Source: JACVRW01 sp963850205
Lineage (GTDB): Bacteria > Actinomycetota > Thermoleophilia > Solirubrobacterales > Thermoleophilaceae
DNA length: 64,000 nt
NCBI GenBank assembly: GCA_963850205.1
Contig: CAWKKJ010000008.1
Location: forward strand, 930,001-994,000
Direction: 5' to 3'
The notes under the pieces are model-generated. The model was not told where the DNA came from, did no database searches, and saw nothing but the letters and a program-made list of their open reading frames with translations. Both the position numbers and the translations under genes were made by a program. Shown piece after piece: positions 25,976-33,852 of this stretch (positions are counted from its first letter, which is position 1; each line of letters opens with the position of its first letter).

Positions 25976-26395
25976 ATGCGCCAGCGAGTGAGCGTGATCA
26001 CCCTCGGCGTGCGCGATCTGGCCCGCGCACGCCGCTTCTACGAGGCCGTGGGCTGGCAGACCGGCGCCGCGCCCGAGGACGACGTGGTGTTCTTCCAGGC
26101 CGGCGACATGGTGCTCGCGCTCTGGGACCGCGAGCGGCTGGCCGAGGACAGCTGCGTTGAGGACAGGCCCGGGTGGGGCGGTGTGACGCTCGCGCTGAAC
26201 CTGGGCTCACCGGCCGAGGTGGACGTCGCCACCGAGGAGGCCCGAGCGGCCGGCGGGACGGTCGGCCGTGAGCCGGCCGAGACGTTCTGGGGCGGCTACA
26301 GCGCGCTGGTCATCGATCCCGAAGGGCACCCGTGGGAGATCGCCCACAACCCGCACTGGACCGTCACGCCCGAGGGCGGGACGCGCTTGGCTTAG
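25976..26395 (+). CDS. VOC-superfamily (glyoxalase/bleomycin-resistance fold) protein
   Basis: A 139-residue protein with two beta-alpha-beta-beta-beta modules: VSVITLGVRDLARARRFYEAVGW (N-terminal) and ALVIDPEGHPWEIAHNP (C-terminal). The typical metal ligands His/Glu are only partly present: the C-terminal Glu in WEIAHN is kept while the first ligand position (usually H or Q in strand 1) reads Thr. It may bind a ligand rather than catalyse. Translation starts at ATG 25976 after AAGGAGACC, 2 bp behind the WYL gene, in one operon. Its stop overlaps the convergent MFS gene by 4 bp. Confidence 0.85.
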   Translation: MRQRVSVITLGVRDLARARRFYEAVGWQTGAAPEDDVVFFQAGDMVLALWDRERLAEDSCVEDRPGWGGVTLALNLGSPAEVDVATEEARAAGGTVGREPAETFWGGYSALVIDPEGHPWEIAHNPHWTVTPEGGTRLA

Positions 26396-27951
26396 GCAGC
26401 CGCCTGCGCCGCGGGCGCCGCCGGCTCCGGCGGCGCCTCGACGCGGCCCTTGGGCATCGCCACGGCCGCGACCAGGAAGGCGACCAGCATCACGCCCGCC
26501 ATGACGTAGAAGACCGCCTGGATCGCTAGGGCGAAGTCGTCCTGCACGGTGGCCTGCAGCGTCTCGGCTCGGCTGCCCGCTCGCTCGGCGAAGCCCGATC
26601 CGCCCCCGCCGTGGTTGAGGGCATCGGCAATCTGGTCCGCCCGCTCCTTCGGCACGCCGAGCGCGCCCAGCGACGACTCGATGTTGGCCTTTTCGCGCAG
26701 AACCAGAATGGTGCCGAGCACCGCCAGCCCCAGACTGGCCCCGAAGTTCCGGCTGGTCTGCGTCACGCCGGTCACCTCGCCGTAGCTGGTCCGCGGCGCG
26801 CGGTTGACAGCGTCGGTGGAGGCCGGGCCGAGCAGCAACCCGATGCCGAACCCGGCGAGGACTATGAAGTACCACTGGTTGTCGAGGTCGAGATCGGGCA
26901 GTCGCCAACCCCACAGGGCCAGGCCGACGGCCGCGATCAGACAGCCCGGCACCACAGTCACACGGGCGCCCCGCTGATCGAGTATCCGGCCTCCGATCTG
27001 CGCCGCCGTGGCGAAGCCGGCGAAGAAGATCAGCAGGTAGAGGCCGGCCTCGGAGGCGCTCTGCTCCAGCCCGATCTGGGCGTAGAGGCTGCCGAAGAAG
27101 AAGAGCGGGATGAAGACGGCCGACATCAGGAAGAGCACGACGTTGTCCACTGCGAAGCCCCGGTCACCGAAGATGCTCACGCGGATCAGCGGCTCGTCCA
27201 CCCCGCGCTCGTAGACCACGAACGCCGCCAGCAGCACGAGGCCGGCCGCGATGCAGAGCCAGGTGAGCGGGTCGCCCCAGCCCCACACGCTCGACTGCTG
27301 GAGGCCGAGCACGGCGAGGGCCATGCCGGCCGAGATGATGATGGCGCCGCGCACGTCCAGCTTCGCCGCCTGGCGGTCCTCGGCCGGTTTGGAGATCAGC
27401 GTCAGGACCACGGCGATGATCGCGACCGGGATGTTGATCCAGAAGATCGCCCGCCAGTCGATGGCGGTGAGATAGCCCCCCGCCATCGGCCCGACCGCGG
27501 TCAGGCCTCCGGTGACGCCGAAGAAGATCGCCATGGCCCGGCCGCGCTCGCGCAGCGGGAAGGCGCTCACCACGATGGCCAGGGCGGCCGGGAACATGAG
27601 CGCGGCGCCGGCGCCCTGGATCACCCGGAAGACGATCAGCCAGGCCTCGGCCGCCGAGCCGGTGGGCGTCGCGCCGCACATCGCGGAGCTCGCCGCGAAC
27701 ACCACCACCCCGATGAGCACCATGCGCCGGTGGCCGGCCAGGTCGGCGAGCCTGCCGCCGAAGGCGAACAGCGCGGACAGCGCCAGCAGGTATCCGTTGA
27801 TCACCCACTGCACGCCGGTGGTCGAGAGCGACAGGTCCTTCTGCAGCTCGGGGACCGCGATGGCGACGATCGTCTGGTCGATGAACGTCATCGCGACGGC
27901 GAAGATCATCGCGACGAGTACGAGCTTCTTGCTGTTCCCCGCCGGGGCCAT
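26392..27951 (-). CDS. MFS exporter, DHA2 family (14 TM, EmrB/QacA-like)
   Basis: A 519-residue proton-coupled drug exporter with fourteen predicted helices. Family motifs: FIDQTIVAIAVPELQKDL (TM1), WVINGYLLALSALFAFGGRLADLAGHRR (motif A, in pattern), and motif C VGPMAGGYLTAIDWRAIFWINIPV. The C-terminal tail is Ala/Pro-rich. Located next to an ABC exporter and an aminoglycoside acetyltransferase-like gene, it adds to a local set of resistance-type functions, but each has its own orientation. The substrate is unknown. Confidence 0.92.
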   Translation of the reverse strand: MAPAGNSKKLVLVAMIFAVAMTFIDQTIVAIAVPELQKDLSLSTTGVQWVINGYLLALSALFAFGGRLADLAGHRRMVLIGVVVFAASSAMCGATPTGSAAEAWLIVFRVIQGAGAALMFPAALAIVVSAFPLRERGRAMAIFFGVTGGLTAVGPMAGGYLTAIDWRAIFWINIPVAIIAVVLTLISKPAEDRQAAKLDVRGAIIISAGMALAVLGLQQSSVWGWGDPLTWLCIAAGLVLLAAFVVYERGVDEPLIRVSIFGDRGFAVDNVVLFLMSAVFIPLFFFGSLYAQIGLEQSASEAGLYLLIFFAGFATAAQIGGRILDQRGARVTVVPGCLIAAVGLALWGWRLPDLDLDNQWYFIVLAGFGIGLLLGPASTDAVNRAPRTSYGEVTGVTQTSRNFGASLGLAVLGTILVLREKANIESSLGALGVPKERADQIADALNHGGGGSGFAERAGSRAETLQATVQDDFALAIQAVFYVMAGVMLVAFLVAAVAMPKGRVEAPPEPAAPAAQAAA

Positions 27952-27973
27952 CGGCGGGCGTGATCCTACCCCG

Positions 27974-28213
27974 TCAGCCGGGCGCTGGCGAGTCGTCCGA
28001 CAGGGCGATCCGGCCCTCGATCACGATCTCCCGCTCGAGGCCCTCGACGGAGACGGTGGCCCGGGCGGGCAGGGTCTCGCCGCCCTTAAGACGGCCATCG
28101 CCGAGCTGCTCGCGCACGCCCTGCTCGATCTCCCGCTGGGCGGTCACCCCGAGCTTCTTGAGGAACTTGCGGACCGAGAGGTTGAAGGCTTCCTCGTCCA
28201 TGACGCAGCTCAA
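27974..28213 (-). CDS. DUF6494 family small protein
   Basis: A 79-residue protein, MDEEAFNLSVRKFLKKLGV at the core, then TAQREIE and a short C-terminal beta-rich part. It fits the DUF6494 pattern, which has no known function. Two starts are possible. ATG 28213 shares ATGA with the pspAA stop and favours coupling, while ATG 28201 matches the family N-terminus better. Last gene of the pspA-pspAA-DUF6494 unit, so a role in membrane-stress handling is inferred. Confidence 0.75.
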   Translation of the reverse strand: MSCVMDEEAFNLSVRKFLKKLGVTAQREIEQGVREQLGDGRLKGGETLPARATVSVEGLEREIVIEGRIALSDDSPAPG

Positions 28214-28488
28214 TCGGGGATGAGACCCTCGCCCGTGAACTCGCCCTTCGCCTCATCGAAGGAGATGTCCCGCGGCGGAAGGATCACGTCCGACTCGACG
28301 AGCTCGTCGTCGTCCAGCGCGTTGCCGTCGCTGGCCACGAGCGCGAGCATCTGCGACCAGAGCTCGTGGAAGCCGGTCTCGTCGCCCTGCTCGACCGAGG
28401 CCACCGCCCGGTTGTCCAGCTCGTTCAGGCGGTCGGCGTCCTCGTCGGGGAGGCGAAACTGGCCCTCCCCGGCCACCCGCACGATCAT
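28210..28488 (-). CDS. pspAA: PspA-associated protein PspAA
   Basis: A 92-residue acidic protein, MIVRVAGEGQFRLPDEDADRL at the start, followed by NELDNRAVASVEQGD and a C-terminal VESDVILPPRDISFDEA. This start and the LNELDN stretch are typical of PspAA, which is encoded beside pspA in actinobacteria and archaea. It is thought to bind PspA. It overlaps pspA and the DUF6494 gene by 4 bp each, so the three are translated together. Confidence 0.85.
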   Translation of the reverse strand: MIVRVAGEGQFRLPDEDADRLNELDNRAVASVEQGDETGFHELWSQMLALVASDGNALDDDELVESDVILPPRDISFDEAKGEFTGEGLIPD

Positions 28489-29261
28489 CGGGCGGTGCCC
28501 TCCTCACCCTGCTTCTCGCCCTGCTCGAGGGCGGGGGCCTCGCCGCCCTCGCCGGAGCCGAGCTCGGCCTTCATCTTGGCCAGCTCGTCGTCGACCTGGG
28601 CACCGCTGGTGAGCTCGCGGAGCTGCTTGTCGATGTCGTCCTCGGAACCGCCGAGCTGGGTGACGTCGTCGAAGGTGCCGGCGGCCTCCAGCTCCTCGAT
28701 CGCACCCGAGCGGGCGCGCATCTGCTCGGTCTTGTCCTCGGCGCGCTGGATGGCCAGGCCGAGATCGGCCATCTCCTCGCCCACGCCGTGGGCGGCCTCG
28801 CCGATCTTGACCTGAGCCTCGGCGGCCGAGTACTGCGCCTTGATGACCTCCTTCTTGGTCCGGAACTGCTCGATCTTCTGGCGCAGCTTCTGCTCGTTGG
28901 CCGTGAGCTGCTCCTGCTGGCCCTCCAGCTCGGTGATCTGGGTGTCCAGCCCCTGCAGCTCTGTCTGGGCCAGCGTCTTGCGCTCCAGCGCCGTCCGGGC
29001 GAGGTCCTCCTGGCCCTGGGAGAGGGCCTGGCGGGCCTGGGTGTCGAGCTTGACCACCTGCTGCTCGATCTTCGAGGACTGCATCTGAAGGCGCTTCTTC
29101 GACGTGACGACGTCGGCGATCCCCTTCTTGACGTTCTGCAGCAGCTCGACCTGCTTCTGATAGCCGTAGTCCAGCGTCTCCGCCGGATCCTCCGTCCGGT
29201 CAAGCAGCCTTGAGATCTTCGCCTTGAATACCGTCGACATGCGACCGCCAAGCCCTGGCAT
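28485..29261 (-). CDS. pspA: Phage shock protein A / IM30 homologue
   Basis: A 258-residue ESCRT-III-like membrane-remodelling protein, nearly all alpha-helical with long coiled coils: ISRLLDRTEDPAETLDYGYQ near the N-terminus, then VKKGIADVVTSKKRLQ and LAIQRAEDKTEQMRARSGAI. ATG 29261 is supported by AAGGAGG with 6-nt spacing. An internal ATG (29240) lacks such a site. The C-terminal 40 residues are acidic and Gly/Glu-rich. PspA polymerises on damaged membrane. First gene of the operon. Confidence 0.93.
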   Translation of the reverse strand: MPGLGGRMSTVFKAKISRLLDRTEDPAETLDYGYQKQVELLQNVKKGIADVVTSKKRLQMQSSKIEQQVVKLDTQARQALSQGQEDLARTALERKTLAQTELQGLDTQITELEGQQEQLTANEQKLRQKIEQFRTKKEVIKAQYSAAEAQVKIGEAAHGVGEEMADLGLAIQRAEDKTEQMRARSGAIEELEAAGTFDDVTQLGGSEDDIDKQLRELTSGAQVDDELAKMKAELGSGEGGEAPALEQGEKQGEEGTAR

Positions 29262-29317
29262 GCCGCGCCTCCTTCACGCTCGAGAATCGGTCCTCCCGCC
29301 CTAGACTACCCGGCGCC

Positions 29318-29812
29318 GTGCAGCCGCGACCGCCGTCCGCCTCCAGCTCCGTCCTCACGCGCTGGATGGGGGTGGGCGAGGCGAACCTCGGCGGCAACGT
29401 GCACGGCGGCGTGATCATGCATCTCTGCGACGAGGTGGCCGGCATCGCAGCCGTGCGCCACGCCGGCAGCCGGGTGGTGACCGCGGCGATGGACCGCATG
29501 AACTTCCTGCACCCGGTCTACGTCGGCCAGCTGGTCACGGTGAGGGCATCGGTGAACGCCGCCTGGCGGACGTCGATGGAGGTCGGCGTGCGGGTGGAGT
29601 CCGAGAACGTGCGCTCCGGCGAGCGCACCCACACCTCCACGGCCTACCTCACGATGGTGGCGCTGGACGAGGAGGGACGGCCGGCGACCGTGCCGCCGCT
29701 CGAGCCGGCGAGCCCCGAAGAGCAACGGCGCGCCCGCGAGGCGCAGCTGCGCCGCGACAGCCGGCTGGCCGAACGCGAGCGAATCGAGGCCGGGCGCTCG
29801 GAGGGCTGGTGA
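29318..29812 (+). CDS. Acyl-CoA thioesterase, hotdog fold (YciA/BFIT type)
   Basis: A 164-residue thioesterase starting at GTG 29318. Key segments: NLGGNVHGGVIMHLCDEVAG (the catalytic Asn/Asp region of acyl-CoA hydrolases), MDRMNFLHPVYVGQLV and VRVESENVRSGERTHTSTAYLTMVALD. It hydrolyses acyl-CoA to fatty acid and CoA. The C-terminal 35 residues are a charged Glu/Arg helix. Its stop codon lies inside the end of a palindromic repeat element. Confidence 0.9.
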   Translation: MQPRPPSASSSVLTRWMGVGEANLGGNVHGGVIMHLCDEVAGIAAVRHAGSRVVTAAMDRMNFLHPVYVGQLVTVRASVNAAWRTSMEVGVRVESENVRSGERTHTSTAYLTMVALDEEGRPATVPPLEPASPEEQRRAREAQLRRDSRLAERERIEAGRSEGW

Positions 29813-29966
29813 CCTGATCGGAAGTTCGGCTTCAGCTTCCTGAGTGGCTGGGCGGGGCTGGCGACGCACACGGGATGAGTCGATGCAGCGCATCGGCGAC
29901 TCCCGTGGGTGGCGCCAGGCCCGTCCAGACGCCGGGAAGGTGCGCCGAAATGACGACTCAGGTCAC
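29809..29966. repeat. Inverted-repeat element, family 2, long copy
   Basis: Fills the gap between two convergent genes exactly, from the TGA of the thioesterase to the TAG of the lipoprotein gene. The ends are GTGACCTGA (29809-29817) and TCAGGTCAC (29958-29966). Inside lies a strong imperfect hairpin around CGATGC-AGC-GCATCG (29881-29895), flanked by ACGGGATGAGTCG / CGACTCCCGT. Its two end blocks recur at 62464-62510. It could act as a bidirectional terminator or be a small mobile element. Confidence 0.7.
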
Positions 29967-30430
29967 TAGATCGGCTCGCCCGCCGGCTCCGGCCGCTCCG
30001 GGAGCTGGCGCCATTCGCGAAACTTGCCGTCGCGGATGGTGAAGCGGACCTGGACGACGCCGCTACACGGTCCGCCGGGCCCCTCCCGGAGCGAGAAGGA
30101 GGCCAGCACGGTGGGGCCCTCGTCCTTCGTCTGCGTGAGGTCGGCCCGGCAGGGAAGCGAGGCGTTGAAGGTACGGGCCGCCGCCTGGTTCTTGAGCCGG
30201 TAGGGCTCGCCCTGGTCGACAAGCGCCCCGGGCGCGAAGTAGTAGGCGGCGCCGTCGTAGTCTTCGCGCCCGAGCGCGAGCAGCCAGCCCCGGATCACCC
30301 GCTCCTCGTAGGTGAAGCGCTGCGTCTGCTCCTGACTCCGCTCGCGCTCGGTCGGTGGCGGCGAGTCCGAGTCGCATCCCGCGGCCACGGCAAGAGTCAC
30401 CAGGACGGCGGTGAGGAGTGCCGGGCGCAC
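29966..30430 (-). CDS. SnoaL/NTF2-like lipoprotein
   Basis: A 154-residue lipoprotein. The signal MRPALLTAVLVTLAVAAGCD has the lipobox AAGC (Cys19). The mature domain resembles a cone-shaped SnoaL/NTF2 fold: RVIRGWLLALGREDYDGAAYYFAPGAL, later VQVRFTIRDGKFREWRQL. No catalytic residues are evident, and such lipoproteins usually bind small ligands. Divergent from the arginase-family gene with 49 bp between. Confidence 0.75.
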   Translation of the reverse strand: MRPALLTAVLVTLAVAAGCDSDSPPPTERERSQEQTQRFTYEERVIRGWLLALGREDYDGAAYYFAPGALVDQGEPYRLKNQAAARTFNASLPCRADLTQTKDEGPTVLASFSLREGPGGPCSGVVQVRFTIRDGKFREWRQLPERPEPAGEPI

Positions 30431-30479
30431 ATTCAGAGACTACGCGCGCCGGTCCGCCGCGGATGCCTAGGCTCGGGTC

Positions 30480-31376
30480 ATGCGACAAGAGCTCACCCTC
30501 CTCGGCGTGCCCACCAGCGCCGGTGCGTTCGCCCCCGGGCAGGAGCTCGCTCCTCGCGAGCTGCGGTCGGCCGGCCTGGTGAAGAAGCTGCGTGCGGCCG
30601 GCACCGAGGTCACCGACCTCGGCGATTCCGAGGTCTGGCGCTGGCGGCCCGATCCGGGCTCCGCGCGGGCCCAGAACCTGAGCGCGGTGGCCGACATCGC
30701 CCTGACCACCGCCGGCCGGGTGGAGACGGCGCTGGGCGCGGGCGGCCCCCTGCTCGTGCTGGGCGGAGACTGCACCGTGGAGATCGGCACGGTGGTGGGC
30801 CATGTGCGCCGCGACCTCGACGTCGGGCTCGTGTACTTCGACGTCCACCCGGACCTGAACACGCCGCAGAGCGTCCGCCCCGGCGCGCTCGACTGGATGG
30901 GGATGGCCCACGTGCTCGACGAACCGGGCGCCGTGGCGGAGCTCAGCGGCATCGGCCCTCGCACGCCGCTGCTCGGCGACGACCAGGTGTTCTTCTTCTC
31001 CTACGGCCCCGACCAGGCCACGGCGTTCGAGCGGGAGGTGCTCGAGCGGCGCGGGCTCGCGCGTACCTCGGTGGACGAGGTGGCCGCCGCTCCAGAGGAG
31101 ACGGCGCTGCGGGTGCTGGAGGAGTTCGCCCCGCGCTTCGACCGGCTGCTGGTGCACTTCGACGTGGACACGATCGACTTCACCGACGCGCCGTTGTCGG
31201 AGAACACCGGCCGCAACGAGGGCCTGCCGCTGCAGGCCGCCTTCAGCGCCCTCGGCGTGCTGGCGGGCGCGGAGCGGCTGAGCGCGCTCACCGTCACCGA
31301 GCTCAACCCGCTCCACGGCGACGAGGAGGGACGGACGCTTCAGCGCTTCACCGACGCGCTGGCCGCCTGTCTCTGA
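30480..31376 (+). CDS. Arginase/agmatinase-family (ureohydrolase) protein
   Basis: A 298-residue ureohydrolase-fold protein. Metal motifs: LGGDCTVEIG (normally GGDH, so the first His ligand is Cys here), FDVHPDLNTP (D-x-H-x-D kept), HFDVDTIDFTDAP (DxDxxDxxxAP kept) and the conserved Glu/His of TELNPLHGDE. GGDC variants occur in actinobacterial members, so this is not evidence of decay. The substrate may differ from arginine (formiminoglutamate, guanidino acids). The stop is followed 5 bp later by a repeat element. Confidence 0.83.
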   Translation: MRQELTLLGVPTSAGAFAPGQELAPRELRSAGLVKKLRAAGTEVTDLGDSEVWRWRPDPGSARAQNLSAVADIALTTAGRVETALGAGGPLLVLGGDCTVEIGTVVGHVRRDLDVGLVYFDVHPDLNTPQSVRPGALDWMGMAHVLDEPGAVAELSGIGPRTPLLGDDQVFFFSYGPDQATAFEREVLERRGLARTSVDEVAAAPEETALRVLEEFAPRFDRLLVHFDVDTIDFTDAPLSENTGRNEGLPLQAAFSALGVLAGAERLSALTVTELNPLHGDEEGRTLQRFTDALAACL

Positions 31377-31381
31377 TTCTC

Positions 31382-31536
31382 AGCCTGGATCCACCGATCC
31401 TGACGGCGTTTCCGCCCCGGATTGCCGTCGCCACGCGTCGACGGCTCGCTCGCGAGGGGTGCACCCTCGCTCGCTCCCGTCGCCCCGGCTCGGCCCCCGG
31501 GACGGAAACGCATGCCAGTTCCGGTGGATCCAGGCT
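31382..31536. repeat. Inverted-repeat element, family 1, copy A (155 bp)
   Basis: Perfect 15-bp inverted ends AGCCTGGATCCACCG (31382-31396) and CGGTGGATCCAGGCT (31522-31536) enclose a G+C-rich interior. At its centre is GCGAGGGGTGCACCCTCGC (31452-31470), a near-perfect palindrome. The second block (TCCTGACGGCGTTTCCG) is roughly mirrored by CGGAAACGCATGCCAG. The whole can fold as one long hairpin or cruciform. It occupies the gap between two convergent stop codons. A second copy lies at 35078-35229. No coding capacity. Confidence 0.9.
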
Positions 31537-32432
31537 CAGCCGGCGGCCCGGTCGAGGCGCCGGCGCAGCTCATCGCCCCGCCCGGCCCCCACCGCTCGCG
31601 CCGCCCGCGCCTCGCTCAGCTCCAGGCCGTGCGCGGACGCGTACTCCACCAGCGCCTGGCGTTCCTCCGACTCGCGGGCCGCCTTGAGGAAGAGCCAGCC
31701 CAGCAGCACCACCGTGACGATGGAGCCCTCCAGCATCATGATCGTGCCGGCGATCCCCTGGTCCTCGAGCGGCGTGATGTTCCACTCCGCCTGGCCCGGG
31801 GCGTAGGCGGGGTAGAACGTGCTCTCCGACCACAGGAAGACGTTGGCCAGCAGCGCCCCGGTGAGCCGCACGCCCACGATGTAGAGCAGCTTCGCTCCGT
31901 TGCCGAACCACTCCGGCTGAGGCAGCGGCCCGAGCAGGGCGAACCACATGGTGACCCCGAAGAACACGAAGGTCGTGTGCTGCAGGGCGTGGACGGCGGG
32001 GGAGCTGATCGAGGCCTCGTACAGCGCGGGCAGGTGCCAGACGTAGAGGTCGACCGCCCATAGCGTGAAGGCCACGACCGGGTGGGCCAGCACCCTGAGG
32101 CTGCGGGCCAGCCGGGTGGCCAGCAGCGGCTGCAGCAGCGGTCCCGTGAGACCCAGGACGATGAACAGCGCGCCCAGGTCGGCCATGGCCAGGTGCTGCG
32201 CCATGTGCGCGAGCACGAGCTCCTCGCCGAGGTGCGCGACGGGAGTGACCAGGCCGGCGAGGATCAGGGTGAGCCCGACTCCGAAGCAGGCGATGCGGGC
32301 CGGGGGTACGGGCCGGCCCTCGCGGGCGAGCGTCCGGGCCCGCACGACGTAGGCGCCGAGCGCCAGCGCGGGCGGCACCAGCTGCAGCGGCTCGAGTACG
32401 CCGCTGCCGACGTGAGCGAGGGGCGCGATCAC
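31536..32432 (-). CDS. ctaG: Cytochrome c oxidase assembly factor CtaG (caa3 type)
   Basis: A 298-residue membrane protein with about seven helices. It matches caa3-CtaG/DUF1404: LVTPVAHLGEELVLAHMAQH (conserved His pair), ADLGALFIVLGLTGPLLQPLL, LWAVDLYVWHLPALYE and a HxxxH-type HALQHTTFVFFG. These proteins deliver copper to the CuA/CuB sites of heme-copper oxidases. No oxidase genes are adjacent. The C-terminus is a charged cytoplasmic helix. Confidence 0.9.
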   Translation of the reverse strand: MIAPLAHVGSGVLEPLQLVPPALALGAYVVRARTLAREGRPVPPARIACFGVGLTLILAGLVTPVAHLGEELVLAHMAQHLAMADLGALFIVLGLTGPLLQPLLATRLARSLRVLAHPVVAFTLWAVDLYVWHLPALYEASISSPAVHALQHTTFVFFGVTMWFALLGPLPQPEWFGNGAKLLYIVGVRLTGALLANVFLWSESTFYPAYAPGQAEWNITPLEDQGIAGTIMMLEGSIVTVVLLGWLFLKAARESEERQALVEYASAHGLELSEARAARAVGAGRGDELRRRLDRAAG

Positions 32433-32465
32433 CGCACCCGAGGATACGCCCGGGCTCAGCCAGGC

Positions 32466-33737
32466 TCAGGCGGCCGGCTGGCCCACGGGATCGCCCGGGG
32501 CGGAGCCGGGAGCCTGCTCCAGCACCTCGGTGAGGCGGCTGCGGTACTCGGTGCGCTGCATGCGCGAGATCACGAGCCGCTGGACCTGGGCCGTGCCCTC
32601 GAAGATCTGGTAGATCTTGGCGTCTCGGAACCACTTCTCGAGCGGGCAGTCGCTCGTCTGGGCGTAGGGGCCGACGAGGTCCATCAGGGTGGTGGTGGCC
32701 CACATGGTCACGTCGCCGGCCTTCAGCTTCGACATCGAGCCCTGGCCGCCGGTCATGGGCAGGCCGTTACGGCCCATCCAGGAGGCTCGCCACACCAGCA
32801 GGCGAGCGGACTCGATCTCGGTGGCCACGTCGGCGAGCACCTGCTGCACCCGCTGCTGCTCGAGCAGCGGCACGCCCTCCTCGGACTTGTCCTCGAGGTA
32901 CTCGAGCGTCCACTCGTATGCGGCCTGCGCGATGCCGAGGGCCGAGGCGCCCACCAGCGGCCGGGTGAGCTCGAAGGTGGCGAGCGCGCCCGACGAACGG
33001 CCGGTGGACTGCCCCGAGCGGGCCCGCTCCAGCTTGCGCTGGAGCTTGTCGTGGCCGCCCAGGAGGTACTCCATGGGCACGCGGCAGTCCTCGAGCACGA
33101 CCTCCGAGGTCTGGGAAGCGCGGATGCCGAGCTTGGACTCCTTCTTGCCCATCGACAGTCCAGGAGTGCCCTTGGGCACCACGAACGAGGCCTGGCCCCG
33201 GTGGCCGAGCTCCGGATCGACGGTGGCCACCACCACGGTCACGTCGGCGATGCCGCCGTTCGTGATGAAGACCTTGGTGCCGTTGAGCACCCACTCGTCG
33301 CCGTCACGGGTGGCGGTGGTGCGCAGCGAGCGCACGTCCGAGCCCGCGCCCGCCTCGGTGACCGCGTAGGCGCCCAGCTTGATCTCGTCGCCCAGGCCGA
33401 AGCACTCCGGCACCCACTGCCCGATCTGCTCGGGCGTGCCGGAGCTGGCGATGCCCGCGGCCGCCAGCGAGCCGCCGGAGATCGCCAGCGCGATGCCGGC
33501 GCAGCCCCAGTGGAGCTCCTCGGCGTAGATGGCGCTCATCAGCCCGCTCTCGTCCGTGCCCATGCGCTGGATGTGCTCGAGGCCGTGCAGCCCCCACTCC
33601 CGGGCGGCCTTGATGGCCTCCCAGGGCACACCCTCTTCTGTGTCATAGCGCGGCGCGACCGGCCGGATGACCTCGCGGGCGAAGCTCCGGCAGTGCGCCT
33701 GGAACTCCAGATGTTCGTCGCTGAGCCTGAAATCCAC
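32466..33737 (-). CDS. Acyl-CoA dehydrogenase (operator-linked member)
   Basis: FAD enzyme of the first beta-oxidation step, 423 residues from GTG 33737 (MDFRLSDEHLEFQAHCRSFA). An upstream TTG at 33797 would begin inside an operator and is rejected. Motifs: YAVTEAGAGSDVRSLRTTA (FAD/substrate loop) and IYQIFEGTAQVQRLVISR, which keeps the catalytic Glu. A palindrome 45 bp upstream is identical to one in front of the thiolase and 3-hydroxyacyl-CoA dehydrogenase genes, which points to a common fatty-acid regulon. Monocistronic. Confidence 0.92.
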   Translation of the reverse strand: MDFRLSDEHLEFQAHCRSFAREVIRPVAPRYDTEEGVPWEAIKAAREWGLHGLEHIQRMGTDESGLMSAIYAEELHWGCAGIALAISGGSLAAAGIASSGTPEQIGQWVPECFGLGDEIKLGAYAVTEAGAGSDVRSLRTTATRDGDEWVLNGTKVFITNGGIADVTVVVATVDPELGHRGQASFVVPKGTPGLSMGKKESKLGIRASQTSEVVLEDCRVPMEYLLGGHDKLQRKLERARSGQSTGRSSGALATFELTRPLVGASALGIAQAAYEWTLEYLEDKSEEGVPLLEQQRVQQVLADVATEIESARLLVWRASWMGRNGLPMTGGQGSMSKLKAGDVTMWATTTLMDLVGPYAQTSDCPLEKWFRDAKIYQIFEGTAQVQRLVISRMQRTEYRSRLTEVLEQAPGSAPGDPVGQPAA

Positions 33738-33781
33738 GGTCTCGGTGCCTCCCGGCCGGGCCGCCGGGAAGGCGGCGTGCG

Positions 33782-33797
33782 TTGACTGACCAGTCAA
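33782..33797. promoter_or_regulatory. TetR-type operator TTGACTG-AC-CAGTCAA (copy 1)
   Basis: Perfect 7-2-7 palindrome TTGACTGACCAGTCAA, 44 bp upstream of the acyl-CoA dehydrogenase GTG at 33737 and 55 bp upstream of the divergent lipoprotein gene. The identical 16-mer occurs at 46940-46955. The size and symmetry fit a TetR-family fatty-acid-degradation repressor. Which TetR protein binds cannot be read from this window. Confidence 0.85.
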
Positions 33798-33852
33798 TCA
33801 TACCCTGGGAAGGGCGTTTCCGCGCGCAATCGGCGCGACCGCGCCAGCTATC

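Noticed and set aside
23190..27951. A resistance island from AAC(2')-like, DrrAB, VOC and MFS genes
   Set aside because: Base composition equals that of the flanks, orientations are mixed and no mobility genes or tRNA boundary are present. Co-location may be chance.
30480..31376. Arginase-family protein as a pseudogene because GGDH is GGDC
   Set aside because: The remaining metal motifs are intact and GGDC occurs in functional-looking family members.
33738..33797. Acyl-CoA dehydrogenase start at TTG 33797
   Set aside because: The start would lie within the 16-bp operator and add a non-family peptide. GTG 33737 begins with VDFRLSDEHLEF, as in the family.
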